Assembly: GCA_013824835.1 (NCBI GenBank) | Contig: PNOM01000001.1 | Span: 1-64,000 of the forward strand | Source: Syntrophus sp. (in: bacteria) | GTDB lineage: Bacteria; Desulfobacterota; Syntrophorhabdia; Syntrophorhabdales; Syntrophorhabdaceae | DNA length: 64,000 nt | Direction: 5' to 3' | Shown: one piece after another, positions 47,745 through 55,656 of the stretch | Layout: each line of letters begins with the position of its first letter | Numbering within the stretch: the stretch's first letter is position 1 | Made by a program: the position numbers and the translations under genes | Notes under the pieces: generated by a model | Database searches by the model: none | Seen by the model: only the letters and a program-made list of their open reading frames with translations | What the model was told of the DNA's origin: nothing

Positions 47745-48119
47745 ATGAACACGCTCAGAAACAACAAAGGTTTTACCCTCGTGGAACTCATTATCGTCAT
47801 CGTGATCCTCGGTATCCTTGCGGCAGTGGCAATCCCCAAGTATATTGATATGCAGGCCCAGGCAAAAAAAGCGACGGCTGACGGTATATTAGCTGCCTTA
47901 AGGGGTGCGGAGAGTACCGTGTTTGCGGCTCAAATCATGAAGGTAACTCCTGCGGTGACCGCTGACTATGCTAACGTTAAGAGCAACGTAACTGGCGTAA
48001 CCTTTGCAGGGGCTGGTCCTTTTACTGTTGATGTAAGTGGGACAACCTTCACATTTACCCGTACCTCAGGCGCTACCGCCAACGAAGCGGGAACGTGGAA
48101 CAGAGATAACGGAACGTAA
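47745..48119 (+). CDS. type IV major pilin candidate 1
   Basis: A 124-residue type IV pilin. After a short leader MNTLRNNKG comes the prepilin cleavage site G|FTLVEL with Glu at +5 and the hydrophobic helix IIVIVILGILAAVAIP. The remaining ~90 residues are a small beta-rich head without Cys. AAAGGAGGAG precedes the ATG at 47745; an upstream ATG at 47679 is rejected. Transcribed from a sigma-54 promoter and followed by a strong terminator, so it is its own unit. Confidence 0.93.
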   Translation: MNTLRNNKGFTLVELIIVIVILGILAAVAIPKYIDMQAQAKKATADGILAALRGAESTVFAAQIMKVTPAVTADYANVKSNVTGVTFAGAGPFTVDVSGTTFTFTRTSGATANEAGTWNRDNGT

Positions 48120-48129
48120 TATTGTGTGT

Positions 48130-48175
48130 AAGGCCTATATATAAGAGTGTAACTGTACTCTTATATATAGGCCTT
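48130..48175 (+). terminator. strong hairpin terminator after pilin 1
   Basis: A perfect 19-base inverted repeat starting AAGGCCTATATATAAGAGT with an 8-base loop, followed by TGTTA. The stem begins 10 bases past the pilin stop. Confidence 0.8.
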
Positions 48176-48191
48176 TGTTACGACACTGAAG

Positions 48192-48219
48192 TGGATTTGG
48201 TATGAAAATAAACTATAAT
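48192..48219 (+). promoter_or_regulatory. candidate sigma-70 promoter of pilin 2
   Basis: TGGATT, 16 bases, then a perfect TATAAT, about 115 bases before the second pilin start. The -35 box is weak, so the call is tentative. Confidence 0.35.
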
Positions 48220-48335
48220 ATGTTTAATATCTTTATGAATCTAAAGTTTAGGTAATATGCGTTTATTTGGTTTTAGCATGGTGCAAGGGGTGATATTTAC
48301 ACAAAAGTATCCATAGCTGTAAGGAGCGAAATATA

Positions 48336-48725
48336 ATGCCGGGGGGTTCTTACCAGACGAGTGTACTTGAAAATAACAAAGGTTTTACCCTCGTGGAACT
48401 CATTATCGTCATCGTGATCCTCGGTATCCTTGCGGCAGTGGCAATTCCACGGTACATGGATATGCAGACCCAGGCAAGAAATGCAACGGCCGACGGTGTT
48501 ATGGCTGCGTTACGGAGTGCTGAAAATATTCTGTTTGCTGCTCAACTTACTGGCAATGTACCTGCAGTGAACTATACTGAAACTAATGTTGTAGCCAATG
48601 TCGCAGGCGTAGCCTTTGCAGGCACAGGCCCCTGGACTAACGCTATCGGCGGGACCATATACACTTTTACCCGAACTGCACCTGCCAACAGCAACATAGC
48701 GGGAACGTGGGCCAGATCGCCATAA
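48336..48725 (+). CDS. type IV pilin candidate 2
   Basis: A 129-residue pilin with leader MPGGSYQTSVLENNKG, cleavage site G|FTLVEL and Glu +5. A 71-base stretch around the cleavage site and helix (48375-48445) is identical to pilin 1 (47763-47833), and the next ~60 bases are very similar, while the heads diverge moderately. Recent duplication or gene conversion is likely. AAGGAG stands upstream of the ATG. No sigma-54 site was found here. Confidence 0.92.
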   Translation: MPGGSYQTSVLENNKGFTLVELIIVIVILGILAAVAIPRYMDMQTQARNATADGVMAALRSAENILFAAQLTGNVPAVNYTETNVVANVAGVAFAGTGPWTNAIGGTIYTFTRTAPANSNIAGTWARSP

Positions 48726-49033
48726 GGATATTGTGTTTTTCTTTATGAGTAGATTCATAAGGGCTTACAACACCATGTGTTGCCATGAACGGCCTGTTAT
48801 TCAATATAATCGTTCTGTATCAGGATTGTATAATAAATTTTAAGCTGTCATTGCGAGGAACGAAGAGACGTGGCAATATAATAATATTAAATGGTTACGT
48901 GAGGAGAGATTGCTCCCCCTTCGCTATGCTCTGGGTTGCGGCTCACTCGCTTGCAATGACTGCAAATAGGCTTTTTAAGAGTGTGTTAAATTTAGTTGTT
49001 CATTGTATGAAAAAATCGTCGAGAACGCGATAA
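48726..49033. other. intergenic stretch with a palindromic repeat
   Basis: No gene. Holds the TCATTGCGAGG-type repeat at 48847-48961 and short AT-rich flanks. Confidence 0.5.
48847..48961. repeat. TCATTGCGAGG palindromic repeat
   Basis: Starts GTCATTGCGAGGAACGAAG and ends CGCTTGCAATGAC, an imperfect inverted pair with AGACGTGGCAAT inside. It shares the internal part of the MITE-like elements at 9285 and 32400 but lacks their AATTCAA ends. Confidence 0.65.
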
Positions 49034-51232
49034 ATGGAATGGATTAATATCCTAAGAAACTTTATGCTGCAATGGGTCAAGGAAATTCCCGAGGAGAAGG
49101 GGGATACACATTTTTTTGGTTTTACGGGATTTTATGCACTCCTTGCCGTAATTCTTTTGTTTGTTGGAATTTACTTTTTCCTGAAAATACCTGTTATACC
49201 CTTTGACACAGATCTATGGTATCACCTCAACAGCGGACGATATATTATTGAAACAAAGTCGCTTCCCGTAGACAGCTTTTTTTCCTTTATTTCACCTTCT
49301 CGCCCCTGGACAGACTATTTCTGGTTGTTTCAGGTACTGGTATACAAGGTGTACAGCTTCGCAGATTATTACGGCCTCATAAGCCTGCGGACTTTGCTCT
49401 ATTTCGGGGTTATGGTGGTGATCCTCCTCTATATGCTCAAGGCATCGAAGAAAACCAGTGCAGGTCTTTACATGATCGGCTGTTTTGTCCTCTATTTCCT
49501 CTTTATCCAGGGACGATTTAGTAATATACGGCCCCATATGTTTACCTACTTCTTTATGATCTTGACGATATACCTTTTTGAGTTCAACATAAGGAAAACC
49601 CTCTATGTCTTGCCTTTCCTTGCGGTATTATGGGCCAATTTCCACGGTATCACCTATCCTGTCCTCCTCCTCATCGTCTTTTCCTATTGTGTTGAATTTA
49701 TTGTGACGCATATTGAGTCAAGAACTCTTCCGGAGAAAAAAGTAATCCTCTATTATTGCGGGATAGTTTTATCATTAGGGACTCTCCTCCTTAGTCCTCA
49801 CGGATTGAGACTGTTGTCAATTCCTTTCGTTTCCACTCAATACGCATCACTTTATATCAATGAGCTTAAGGGTATGGAAATTGGTTCCCTCTTTTCCCTG
49901 CAGGTGTTTCAGGGAATACCCGCTGATTGGACGCTCTTCAATGTACTGCTCCTACTGGTGGCCTGCTCTTTCCTTGCATCGTGTGCAAACAGGAATATAC
50001 GAATAAGCCATTTCCTCATGTGTGTGGGCGGGGCTTACCTCCTTACAAGAGGTGTAAGGTTCAGATATGAATTTGCGCTCCTGTCTTTGCCTCTTCTGAT
50101 GGATAATATACCGCTCTTTGCCTTCCCTCAATCAGATACCTGGAAAAAGGTTATATGCATCCTGGCCCTGTCAGTTCTTATGATCATGCCGATTGCAGTT
50201 ATAAAGAATAGCCTCCATGCTCTACCGAAATATCCCTTTTCTCCAGGGGCCCTGCCGGAAGGCATCGCCTTATTCCTGAATCAAGTATCGCCTGGGGGAA
50301 AGGTTTTGAACCATCCCAACAATGGAGGATACCTCCAATGGATGCTGTACCCGAAACATAAGATCTTTATGGATATGGAAATTCCCTTTCTTTTCAAGGA
50401 TAAGGATTTTTTTACTGTCGCGAACGCCTTTGGCAATGAAGAGACATTACGTAAAGTACTCGCGCAGTATCATCCCTCTTTTATAACGGTCAGTCTTCAA
50501 AATAAGGCGTTCAAAGGGATAATAAGCAAGTTCACCAACTATAGACTCATCTTCTTTGACAATGGCGAAGCCCTTTACGGTGATATCACAACCTTACCTG
50601 ACCTAATTTCCCGATATAAGTTGAAGGCGATTGATCCCTTTGAAGACCTTGAGGGGAAGCAGATTGATTCCCTTATCACGGAAAGGGGCAAAGAGGCAAT
50701 CCTCAATGATGTTTCAAAGGTGTTGCACTATTATAAGGATTCAATTGTGGGCAATCAGATTATGGCGGCAATCTGCCAGAAAGAGGGCAGATATTATGAT
50801 GGTATGTCCTATGCTGACAGACTGATCAGGGGTTTCCCGGAGCAGGCCCCAGGATACAGGATCAAGGGGGATGCCTTGTATAAACTGAAGATGTTCAATA
50901 ATGCAAAAAAGCACTATGAAATGGCCCTTGACCGTTCGGGAGAAAAGCAAAGAAAAGAGATATACAGGCGGATGGGCGTCCTGTTTATTGAAATGAGGGA
51001 ATATGGCAAGGCATACCGCTATGCCGCTAAGGCGATAGACTTGTTCTCATCCGATTCAACATATATGGATATTTATGAACTTGGTTCTGCCGCGCTGTTA
51101 TCAGGCAGGAGAAGGGAGGCGGAAACGGCTTTAAAGATGGGTTTTGAAAAGATACCGGAGAGTGATACTGTGTGGAAAGAGAATTACAAAAAGCTCTTTG
51201 TGGTCCTCGCAGGTCTGGATAAGAAGAATTAG
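49034..51232 (+). CDS. multi-spanning membrane protein with C-terminal TPRs, GT-C-like
   Basis: A 732-residue protein with about ten membrane helices in the first ~430 residues and a soluble C-terminus with tetratricopeptide-like repeats (residues ~590-720). The first periplasmic loop has FDTDLWYHLNSGRY (residues 57-70), an acidic pair after helix 1 as in GT-C glycosyltransferases, and a downstream PWTDYFWLFQVL. By fold and position after the pilins it could transfer glycan to pilin, but I see no diagnostic oligosaccharyltransferase motif. The weak ribosome binding site GAGAACG stands upstream. Confidence 0.75.
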   Translation: MEWINILRNFMLQWVKEIPEEKGDTHFFGFTGFYALLAVILLFVGIYFFLKIPVIPFDTDLWYHLNSGRYIIETKSLPVDSFFSFISPSRPWTDYFWLFQVLVYKVYSFADYYGLISLRTLLYFGVMVVILLYMLKASKKTSAGLYMIGCFVLYFLFIQGRFSNIRPHMFTYFFMILTIYLFEFNIRKTLYVLPFLAVLWANFHGITYPVLLLIVFSYCVEFIVTHIESRTLPEKKVILYYCGIVLSLGTLLLSPHGLRLLSIPFVSTQYASLYINELKGMEIGSLFSLQVFQGIPADWTLFNVLLLLVACSFLASCANRNIRISHFLMCVGGAYLLTRGVRFRYEFALLSLPLLMDNIPLFAFPQSDTWKKVICILALSVLMIMPIAVIKNSLHALPKYPFSPGALPEGIALFLNQVSPGGKVLNHPNNGGYLQWMLYPKHKIFMDMEIPFLFKDKDFFTVANAFGNEETLRKVLAQYHPSFITVSLQNKAFKGIISKFTNYRLIFFDNGEALYGDITTLPDLISRYKLKAIDPFEDLEGKQIDSLITERGKEAILNDVSKVLHYYKDSIVGNQIMAAICQKEGRYYDGMSYADRLIRGFPEQAPGYRIKGDALYKLKMFNNAKKHYEMALDRSGEKQRKEIYRRMGVLFIEMREYGKAYRYAAKAIDLFSSDSTYMDIYELGSAALLSGRRREAETALKMGFEKIPESDTVWKENYKKLFVVLAGLDKKN

Positions 51233-51244
51233 ACAAGGAGCGAC

Positions 51245-51868
51245 ATGAAGGAGAAGACGTCTGATGTAACACCAACCAGGGGAAAGGGGGCTTTAGAATC
51301 AATGCTCGCGGGACTGCGGGCAAAACTGGCGGATCGTTTGATTGAGCCAGGCCATAGAACCGGCCGCATCCTCGACATCGGCTGCGGACCGCAGCCATAT
51401 TTTCTGCTCAACATTGCGTTTTCAGAAAAACACGGCCTTGATCAGGCCATAATGGAGGCCGATCAACAGCGTTTCCTTGATAAAGGCGTTCATTTGAAAA
51501 AATATAATGTAGAAGAGACCCGCAAACTGCCATTCCCGGATCAGTACTTCGATGTAGTCACCATGCTCGCTGTTTTCGAACACATTACCCCCGTTTTTCT
51601 ACCCCAGGTGATTAAGGAGATCAAGCGTGTTCTGAGACCTGGCGGATTATACATTCTTACCACCCCCGCTGCCTGGACTGATGTTTTGCTCCGGACCCTT
51701 GCCCAGCTCCGCCTGGTCAGCTCCACGGAGATAGACGACCACAAAGACACCTATGCCCCGGCGAAGATCATTGCCCTATTGGAGAAGGGAGGATTTTCAA
51801 GGGAAAAGATAGATTGCGGGTTTTTTGAGGCATTCATGAACATCTGGGCAAAGGCTGAGAAACATTAG
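51245..51868 (+). CDS. class I SAM-dependent methyltransferase
   Basis: A 207-residue methyltransferase of the UbiE/type 11 group: motif I RILDIGCGPQPY (residues ~40-51), acidic motif II region HGLDQAIMEAD, and VVTMLAVFEHI / LRPGGLYILTTP motifs. It follows the GT-C-like gene by 12 bases with AAGGAG before the ATG, so it may act in the same glycan or surface-modification pathway. Substrate unknown. Confidence 0.85.
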   Translation: MKEKTSDVTPTRGKGALESMLAGLRAKLADRLIEPGHRTGRILDIGCGPQPYFLLNIAFSEKHGLDQAIMEADQQRFLDKGVHLKKYNVEETRKLPFPDQYFDVVTMLAVFEHITPVFLPQVIKEIKRVLRPGGLYILTTPAAWTDVLLRTLAQLRLVSSTEIDDHKDTYAPAKIIALLEKGGFSREKIDCGFFEAFMNIWAKAEKH

Positions 51869-51896
51869 GTGTGATTCCAATTGCCAAGCATCTACT

Positions 51897-52265
51897 TCAA
51901 CGGTCCAACGGCCCTCTTGGTTCCAACAGAAGCCTTAATCCTTCAATAATTTCCCTTATCATTGATCTTGAAAGAGAACCGATCTTTTCATCGAGTAATG
52001 ATCTGTCTACGGTGATGATCTGTGATATGTTTGCAACGCTATCTTTGGGCAGGCTGGCTTCCTCTTTTTTGATCAACACGTTTCCGGGGGCTTTTGCATG
52101 GGCAAGATTGGAAGTTATCAAACAGACGATGATGGTGTTAATCCTGCTTTGGTTAAATACATCATTCTGAATTACAACGCAAGGGTGTTTATATCCGGGT
52201 CCTGAAGCAACAGGATCGCCAAGGTCAATCCCAAAGACATCGCCCTGGTTAATGTTACTGCTCAA
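51897..52265 (-). CDS. mazF: MazF/PemK-type toxin
   Basis: A 122-residue endoribonuclease toxin: N-terminal NINQGDVFGIDLGDPVASGPG, HPCVVIQND and the C-terminal DSVANISQIITVDRSLL match the MazF fold with the conserved Arg/Thr positions (RINTIIVCLIT). It should cut mRNA when freed from its antitoxin, whose gene precedes it with a four-base overlap. Confidence 0.9.
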   Translation of the reverse strand: MSSNINQGDVFGIDLGDPVASGPGYKHPCVVIQNDVFNQSRINTIIVCLITSNLAHAKAPGNVLIKKEEASLPKDSVANISQIITVDRSLLDEKIGSLSRSMIREIIEGLRLLLEPRGPLDR

Positions 52266-52510
52266 TATGGGTCCTTCACGACATGTCTTCCAAAATGGCG
52301 CAATGCATCTTTTCTTGCCTCAATTTCCCCTGGTTCTTCCTTTCCTGAGTATACTTCGTTCAGGGAATCGAGTATTGTTTTTGACTTGATCCGCTCCAGG
52401 TATTCCTTTGTGGCAAGGGTAAATATCGCGCTTCTTGAACGTTTCTGATCTTTTGCAACCTTTTCAATTTCAAGAAAAAGCTCATCAGGGATTGATATGG
52501 CAGTCTTCAT
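52262..52510 (-). CDS. ribbon-helix-helix antitoxin of the MazEF-type pair
   Basis: An 82-residue antitoxin. The N-terminus MKTAISIPDELFLEIEKVA is a ribbon-helix-helix DNA-binding motif; the acidic C-terminus (YSGKEEPGEIEARKDAL) should bind the toxin. The ATG at 52510 gives the usual MKTAISIP start; a GTG 21 bases upstream is possible. Confidence 0.85.
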   Translation of the reverse strand: MKTAISIPDELFLEIEKVAKDQKRSRSAIFTLATKEYLERIKSKTILDSLNEVYSGKEEPGEIEARKDALRHFGRHVVKDPY

Positions 52511-52568
52511 ACTTATAGTATTACTCGACACAATACTTTTGTCAATACTATTATCTTAACAGAGGCTG

Positions 52569-52907
52569 TTATTTGTCCTTCCGGGTTAATCTTTTAATTG
52601 CCATATTGGCGCTCTCATGCGGTAGCTCATTGCGCGGCGCGGGTTCCGCCGACCGCCAGTCCGTTTCACTGATTGTTCGGAAGCGATGTATGGCCTCCTC
52701 AATCGTTGCGCGGTTGATTGTCTCCGCATGGATGACCATATTTAAGCCGATGCCGTATCTGTAAGAGCGGTCCGTAGAGAACGATTCAAATACCGTCGGC
52801 GGAGTGTTTTTGATAATTTCTTCTGTCAGTTTGTTTTGATAATCACTATAGGTAAAGCCCTGATATTTATCATAAATTGTTTCCGGTTTGAGCAGTAGGC
52901 GATACAT
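52569..52907 (-). CDS. hypothetical protein of accessory pair
   Basis: A 112-residue protein without recognised domain. GGAGA stands four bases before the ATG at 52907. Notable stretches are PETIYDKYQGFTYSDYQNK and YRYGIGLNMVIHAETINR. It overlaps the end of the next gene by 38 bases and sits among toxin-antitoxin genes. Function unknown. Confidence 0.55.
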   Translation of the reverse strand: MYRLLLKPETIYDKYQGFTYSDYQNKLTEEIIKNTPPTVFESFSTDRSYRYGIGLNMVIHAETINRATIEEAIHRFRTISETDWRSAEPAPRNELPHESANMAIKRLTRKDK

Positions 52908-53274
52908 GCTGTCTCCGGTCGTGGAAAATAGGTTCAAACTTCATTTCTGCCTCAGCGGACTGTTCTTCCGGGGTTAGCATTTCCCATGTCTGCTCCTGAG
53001 CAATCTCCTCGCAACTATCCCAGAATTCAAGCGCCGTGGTAACGATCGTGGCGTTCCAGATGGTCAACCCTTCACTACCAAGAAAATAGAAATCTGCCCA
53101 CTGATTGAAGATTGCCTGGCGGTCCGGTTCGTCAAAGTCATGGTGGCTTGTAAACTGCCCGCCATAAACGGCTGATTTATTCCGAATCTTCTGACGTAAC
53201 CGGATATAGGCATCACGCTGTTTTCGGCGGGATAGGCGGCTGTATGGAATCCATTTGTAATTGCGCTTCATCAT
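52870..53274 (-). CDS. hypothetical protein of accessory pair
   Basis: A 134-residue protein without recognised family. A basic N-terminus (KWIPYSRLSRRKQRDAYIRLR) suggests nucleic-acid contact; the middle is aromatic-rich (NQWADFYFLGSEGLTIWNA). The start lies at the stop of the serine-recombinase remnant, suggesting past co-transcription. The overlap with the next gene indicates that the two are made together. Confidence 0.6.
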   Translation of the reverse strand: MMKRNYKWIPYSRLSRRKQRDAYIRLRQKIRNKSAVYGGQFTSHHDFDEPDRQAIFNQWADFYFLGSEGLTIWNATIVTTALEFWDSCEEIAQEQTWEMLTPEEQSAEAEMKFEPIFHDRRQHVSPTAQTGNNL

Positions 53275-53472
53275 GTGGTTAACGCATTACTCCAGACAAC
53301 GAGGGTATCGTTTTCATGGAGTATTTCGAGGGTTTTGGTAAAACAGGGGTGCTCTGCGCCGCTGCCGCTGATCTTGTCCTCAAGTATCTTTTGACGCTCG
53401 ATGTTCTTAAGAGCTTCCAGTTGTGTCAAGGTTCGGACCCTGTGTTGAGACGCAGGCGTAGCCGGTCAGCAT
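53271..53472 (-). pseudogene. serine recombinase (resolvase) N-terminal fragment, frameshifted
   Basis: From an ATG at 53472 the frame reads MLTGYACVSTQGPNLD, the catalytic start of resolvase/invertase recombinases (YxRVSTxxQ; the Ser is kept). Near 53425 the homology changes frame and continues TQLEALKNIERQKILEDKIS and EILHENDTLVVWSNALTT, the next part of the same domain, then stops at 53271. The DNA-binding domain is missing. Remnant of a mobile element. Confidence 0.7.
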
Positions 53473-53515
53473 TCTGGCTCCCGTATGTCTGTCTCTGTGA
53501 TTATTATGGATTTCG

Positions 53516-53887
53516 TCACCGGTTAAGCAATGGTAAGAGTCGTAGGCGCGTGGTTATGTCATCAATAGACAGTAGTGCGCCTGCCTCCAATTCTGACTCC
53601 ATCTGGTGGAGAGCTCGGGTAATCTTAGCCCCGATCACATCTGGACTGACATCTTCAGCCCGAATCTGCACAACGCTCGGGGTAGTCCCCTGAGTGGATG
53701 CAAGGATAGCGCTAAAATCCAGATCATGGGTCAGCACGACATAACCATTAGCCGATGCCCAGGCCATAATTTCTGAATCACGGGCGTTTGCCTTGCCGAC
53801 CGTCGACCAGTGCAGGGCCTCAAAACCGCTATCAGTCAACAAGGAAATCCATCGTGGCGAAAGGTTCATATCAACAACTAACTTCAT
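53516..53887 (-). CDS. DUF5615-family PIN-like toxin
   Basis: A 123-residue PIN-like protein: KLVVDMNLSPRWISLL with the first Asp, ARDSEIMAWAS, and THDLDFSAILA hold the conserved acidic residues of DUF5615 (COG4634). Members are predicted RNase toxins paired with DUF433 proteins, which is exactly the gene upstream here (four-base overlap). Confidence 0.85.
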   Translation of the reverse strand: MKLVVDMNLSPRWISLLTDSGFEALHWSTVGKANARDSEIMAWASANGYVVLTHDLDFSAILASTQGTTPSVVQIRAEDVSPDVIGAKITRALHQMESELEAGALLSIDDITTRLRLLPLLNR

Positions 53888-54114
53888 GCATTGGCCAGCA
53901 TAATCTCACGTTCTTCTGCCCGCCATGCTGCATAGCGTATGGCCTGCAATATGTCCTCCCGTTCCAGATAGGGATAGTCCGCCAGTATTTCATCGATAGA
54001 ATGGCCTGCCCCGATCTGGCCAACTATCATGCCGACAGTAACACGCATTCCGCGGATGCAGGCCTTGCCCCCCATCATGTCCGGTTGCTGGGTGATGCGG
54101 TCCAGTATTGTCAT
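53884..54114 (-). CDS. DUF433-family antitoxin
   Basis: A 76-residue protein of the DUF433 (COG2442) type: ITQQPDMMGGKACIRGMRVT, then VGMIVGQIGAGHSIDEILAD and a winged/homeodomain-like end (YPYLEREDILQAIRYAAWRA). It should neutralise the DUF5615 toxin that follows and repress the operon. Confidence 0.87.
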   Translation of the reverse strand: MTILDRITQQPDMMGGKACIRGMRVTVGMIVGQIGAGHSIDEILADYPYLEREDILQAIRYAAWRAEEREIMLANA

Positions 54115-54205
54115 AGTATGCTCCTTTCTTAAAACTCATTGAAATACTAATCATATGAGAATATTATTTCAAGAACTTTTTATGAGAAGCTGGGGAAATG
54201 GGGTA

Positions 54206-54658
54206 TCAGACCTTCAATACGAGGTTGATCATGTCACCTCGTGAAAAACCCATGGCATGAAAGAACTGGAGCAAATCCCAGTCATTCCAGTTCACAAGGG
54301 TATAGATCGTATCTACACCATATTTCTTGATGTTGGTAATCAGGGCATTGGAAAGGACCTTGGCGATACCCCTGTTCTGATAATCAGGGTCTATGCCTAT
54401 TGTATCAATCCAGCCGATGTTGTTGGGGACCTTAAACTCCCATCCGCTTACTTCTCCAAGGATAAAACCTGCCACTTTGCCGTCAATTTCCGAAACAAGG
54501 GATGCATCAGGGGGTCTTGATTCCGCCTGTTTTATTATCTTGGTAATCCAGTAGTCTCTTCTCGTTTCCCCAAGTACCTTTGTGTCTATATCAACTATGT
54601 AATCCAAATCATCTTTTGTCATGTAGCGGACATTAAGTTTATCATAGAAATTGCTCAT
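54206..54658 (-). CDS. GNAT-family N-acetyltransferase
   Basis: A 150-residue acetyltransferase with the acetyl-CoA motif IDPDYQNRGIAKVL (near residues 90-103) and the family end NWNDWDLLQFFHAMGF. It resembles RimI-like and small-molecule acetyltransferases; the acceptor is unknown. It stands alone between the toxin-antitoxin island and hemC. Confidence 0.85.
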   Translation of the reverse strand: MSNFYDKLNVRYMTKDDLDYIVDIDTKVLGETRRDYWITKIIKQAESRPPDASLVSEIDGKVAGFILGEVSGWEFKVPNNIGWIDTIGIDPDYQNRGIAKVLSNALITNIKKYGVDTIYTLVNWNDWDLLQFFHAMGFSRGDMINLVLKV

Positions 54659-54747
54659 GTTTAACTCCTGCTTGTGCTTGTGATATAATTAACATATAAT
54701 ACCGACACTGCTATGTCAATTAATATTGATACCTACTTGTAACATTT

Positions 54748-55656
54748 TTAACAAGCGGGTATCCCATTACATGGCAGATGCATCTGAGACAGGATTCGTA
54801 GAATAAGATTTTCCGCATTTTTTACTTTATCCGTTTCCTTGGCCTTTACCATAGACAGGCCCATTTCATCGCCATAGGCTGCGTGGATAGTTGCCATATC
54901 GTCTATTATGGCAGCATTGACCCCCAGGGGCACGCTGCAGCCGCCTCCAATGAGACTCTGGAACCTTCTCTCTATGGAGACCTCAAGGAAGGCCCTGGTG
55001 TCGTGTATGGGCACAAGAAGGCCAAGGACATCTTTCTCATTCCGTGTTTCTATGCCGATTGCACCCTGACCGGAAGGGGGCACCATCATGCCAAGGGGAA
55101 AGACCTCTTTTACGTGCTCTTCGAATCCCATTCTCTTCACCCCGGCCAGAGCCAGTATAATGCCGTCAAGGGCGAGAGTCCTTATTTTATCGATCCTTGT
55201 ATCCACATTGCCGCGAATAGGTACAATGACAATACCTTTATTTAAATGGAGTATCTGTGACTTTCGCCGCACACTGTTTGTGCCGATCCTTGAACCTTCC
55301 CTGATTTCGGAGAAACCGTCATGGGTAAAGGAAATGAAGGCATCACGGGGGTCTTCCCGTTTCAGCATTGCCCCGATGACAAGCCCCTCTGCAAGCTCGG
55401 AAGGGAGGTCCTTCATGCTGTGGATTGCCATGTCAATCCCGCCCCTTACGAGCTCTTCTTCAATCTCCTTTACAAAAAGACCCTTTTCACCTATGGTCTG
55501 GAGGGGTTTATCCCATTGGGTGTCGCCTGTTGTTTTTATCGTTTTTATAAGGAATTGAAACCCCGGGTAATGGTTTTTAAGCTCTTTTATCACCATGTCC
55601 GTTTGTTTCAGGGCAAGCCTGCTCCCCCTTGTCCCTATGATCCATCTCGTCTTCAT
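54748..55656 (-). CDS. hemC: porphobilinogen deaminase (hydroxymethylbilane synthase)
   Basis: A 302-residue enzyme polymerising four porphobilinogens. N-terminal IIGTRGSRLALKQTD, catalytic HSMKDLPSEL, and the dipyrromethane-binding Cys in GGGCSVPLG near residue 240. The ATG at 55656 is chosen because AGAGG lies six bases upstream; an ATG two codons earlier overlaps it. It overlaps the end of hemA by about 80 bases in another frame, unusually long. Confidence 0.95.
   Translation of the reverse strand: MKTRWIIGTRGSRLALKQTDMVIKELKNHYPGFQFLIKTIKTTGDTQWDKPLQTIGEKGLFVKEIEEELVRGGIDMAIHSMKDLPSELAEGLVIGAMLKREDPRDAFISFTHDGFSEIREGSRIGTNSVRRKSQILHLNKGIVIVPIRGNVDTRIDKIRTLALDGIILALAGVKRMGFEEHVKEVFPLGMMVPPSGQGAIGIETRNEKDVLGLLVPIHDTRAFLEVSIERRFQSLIGGGCSVPLGVNAAIIDDMATIHAAYGDEMGLSMVKAKETDKVKNAENLILRILSQMHLPCNGIPAC

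Noticed and set aside
48240-48300. Sigma-54 promoter for pilin 2 (TTTGGTTTTAGCATGGTGCA)
   Set aside because: The distance between GG and GC is 12 bases, but sigma-54 needs exactly ten.
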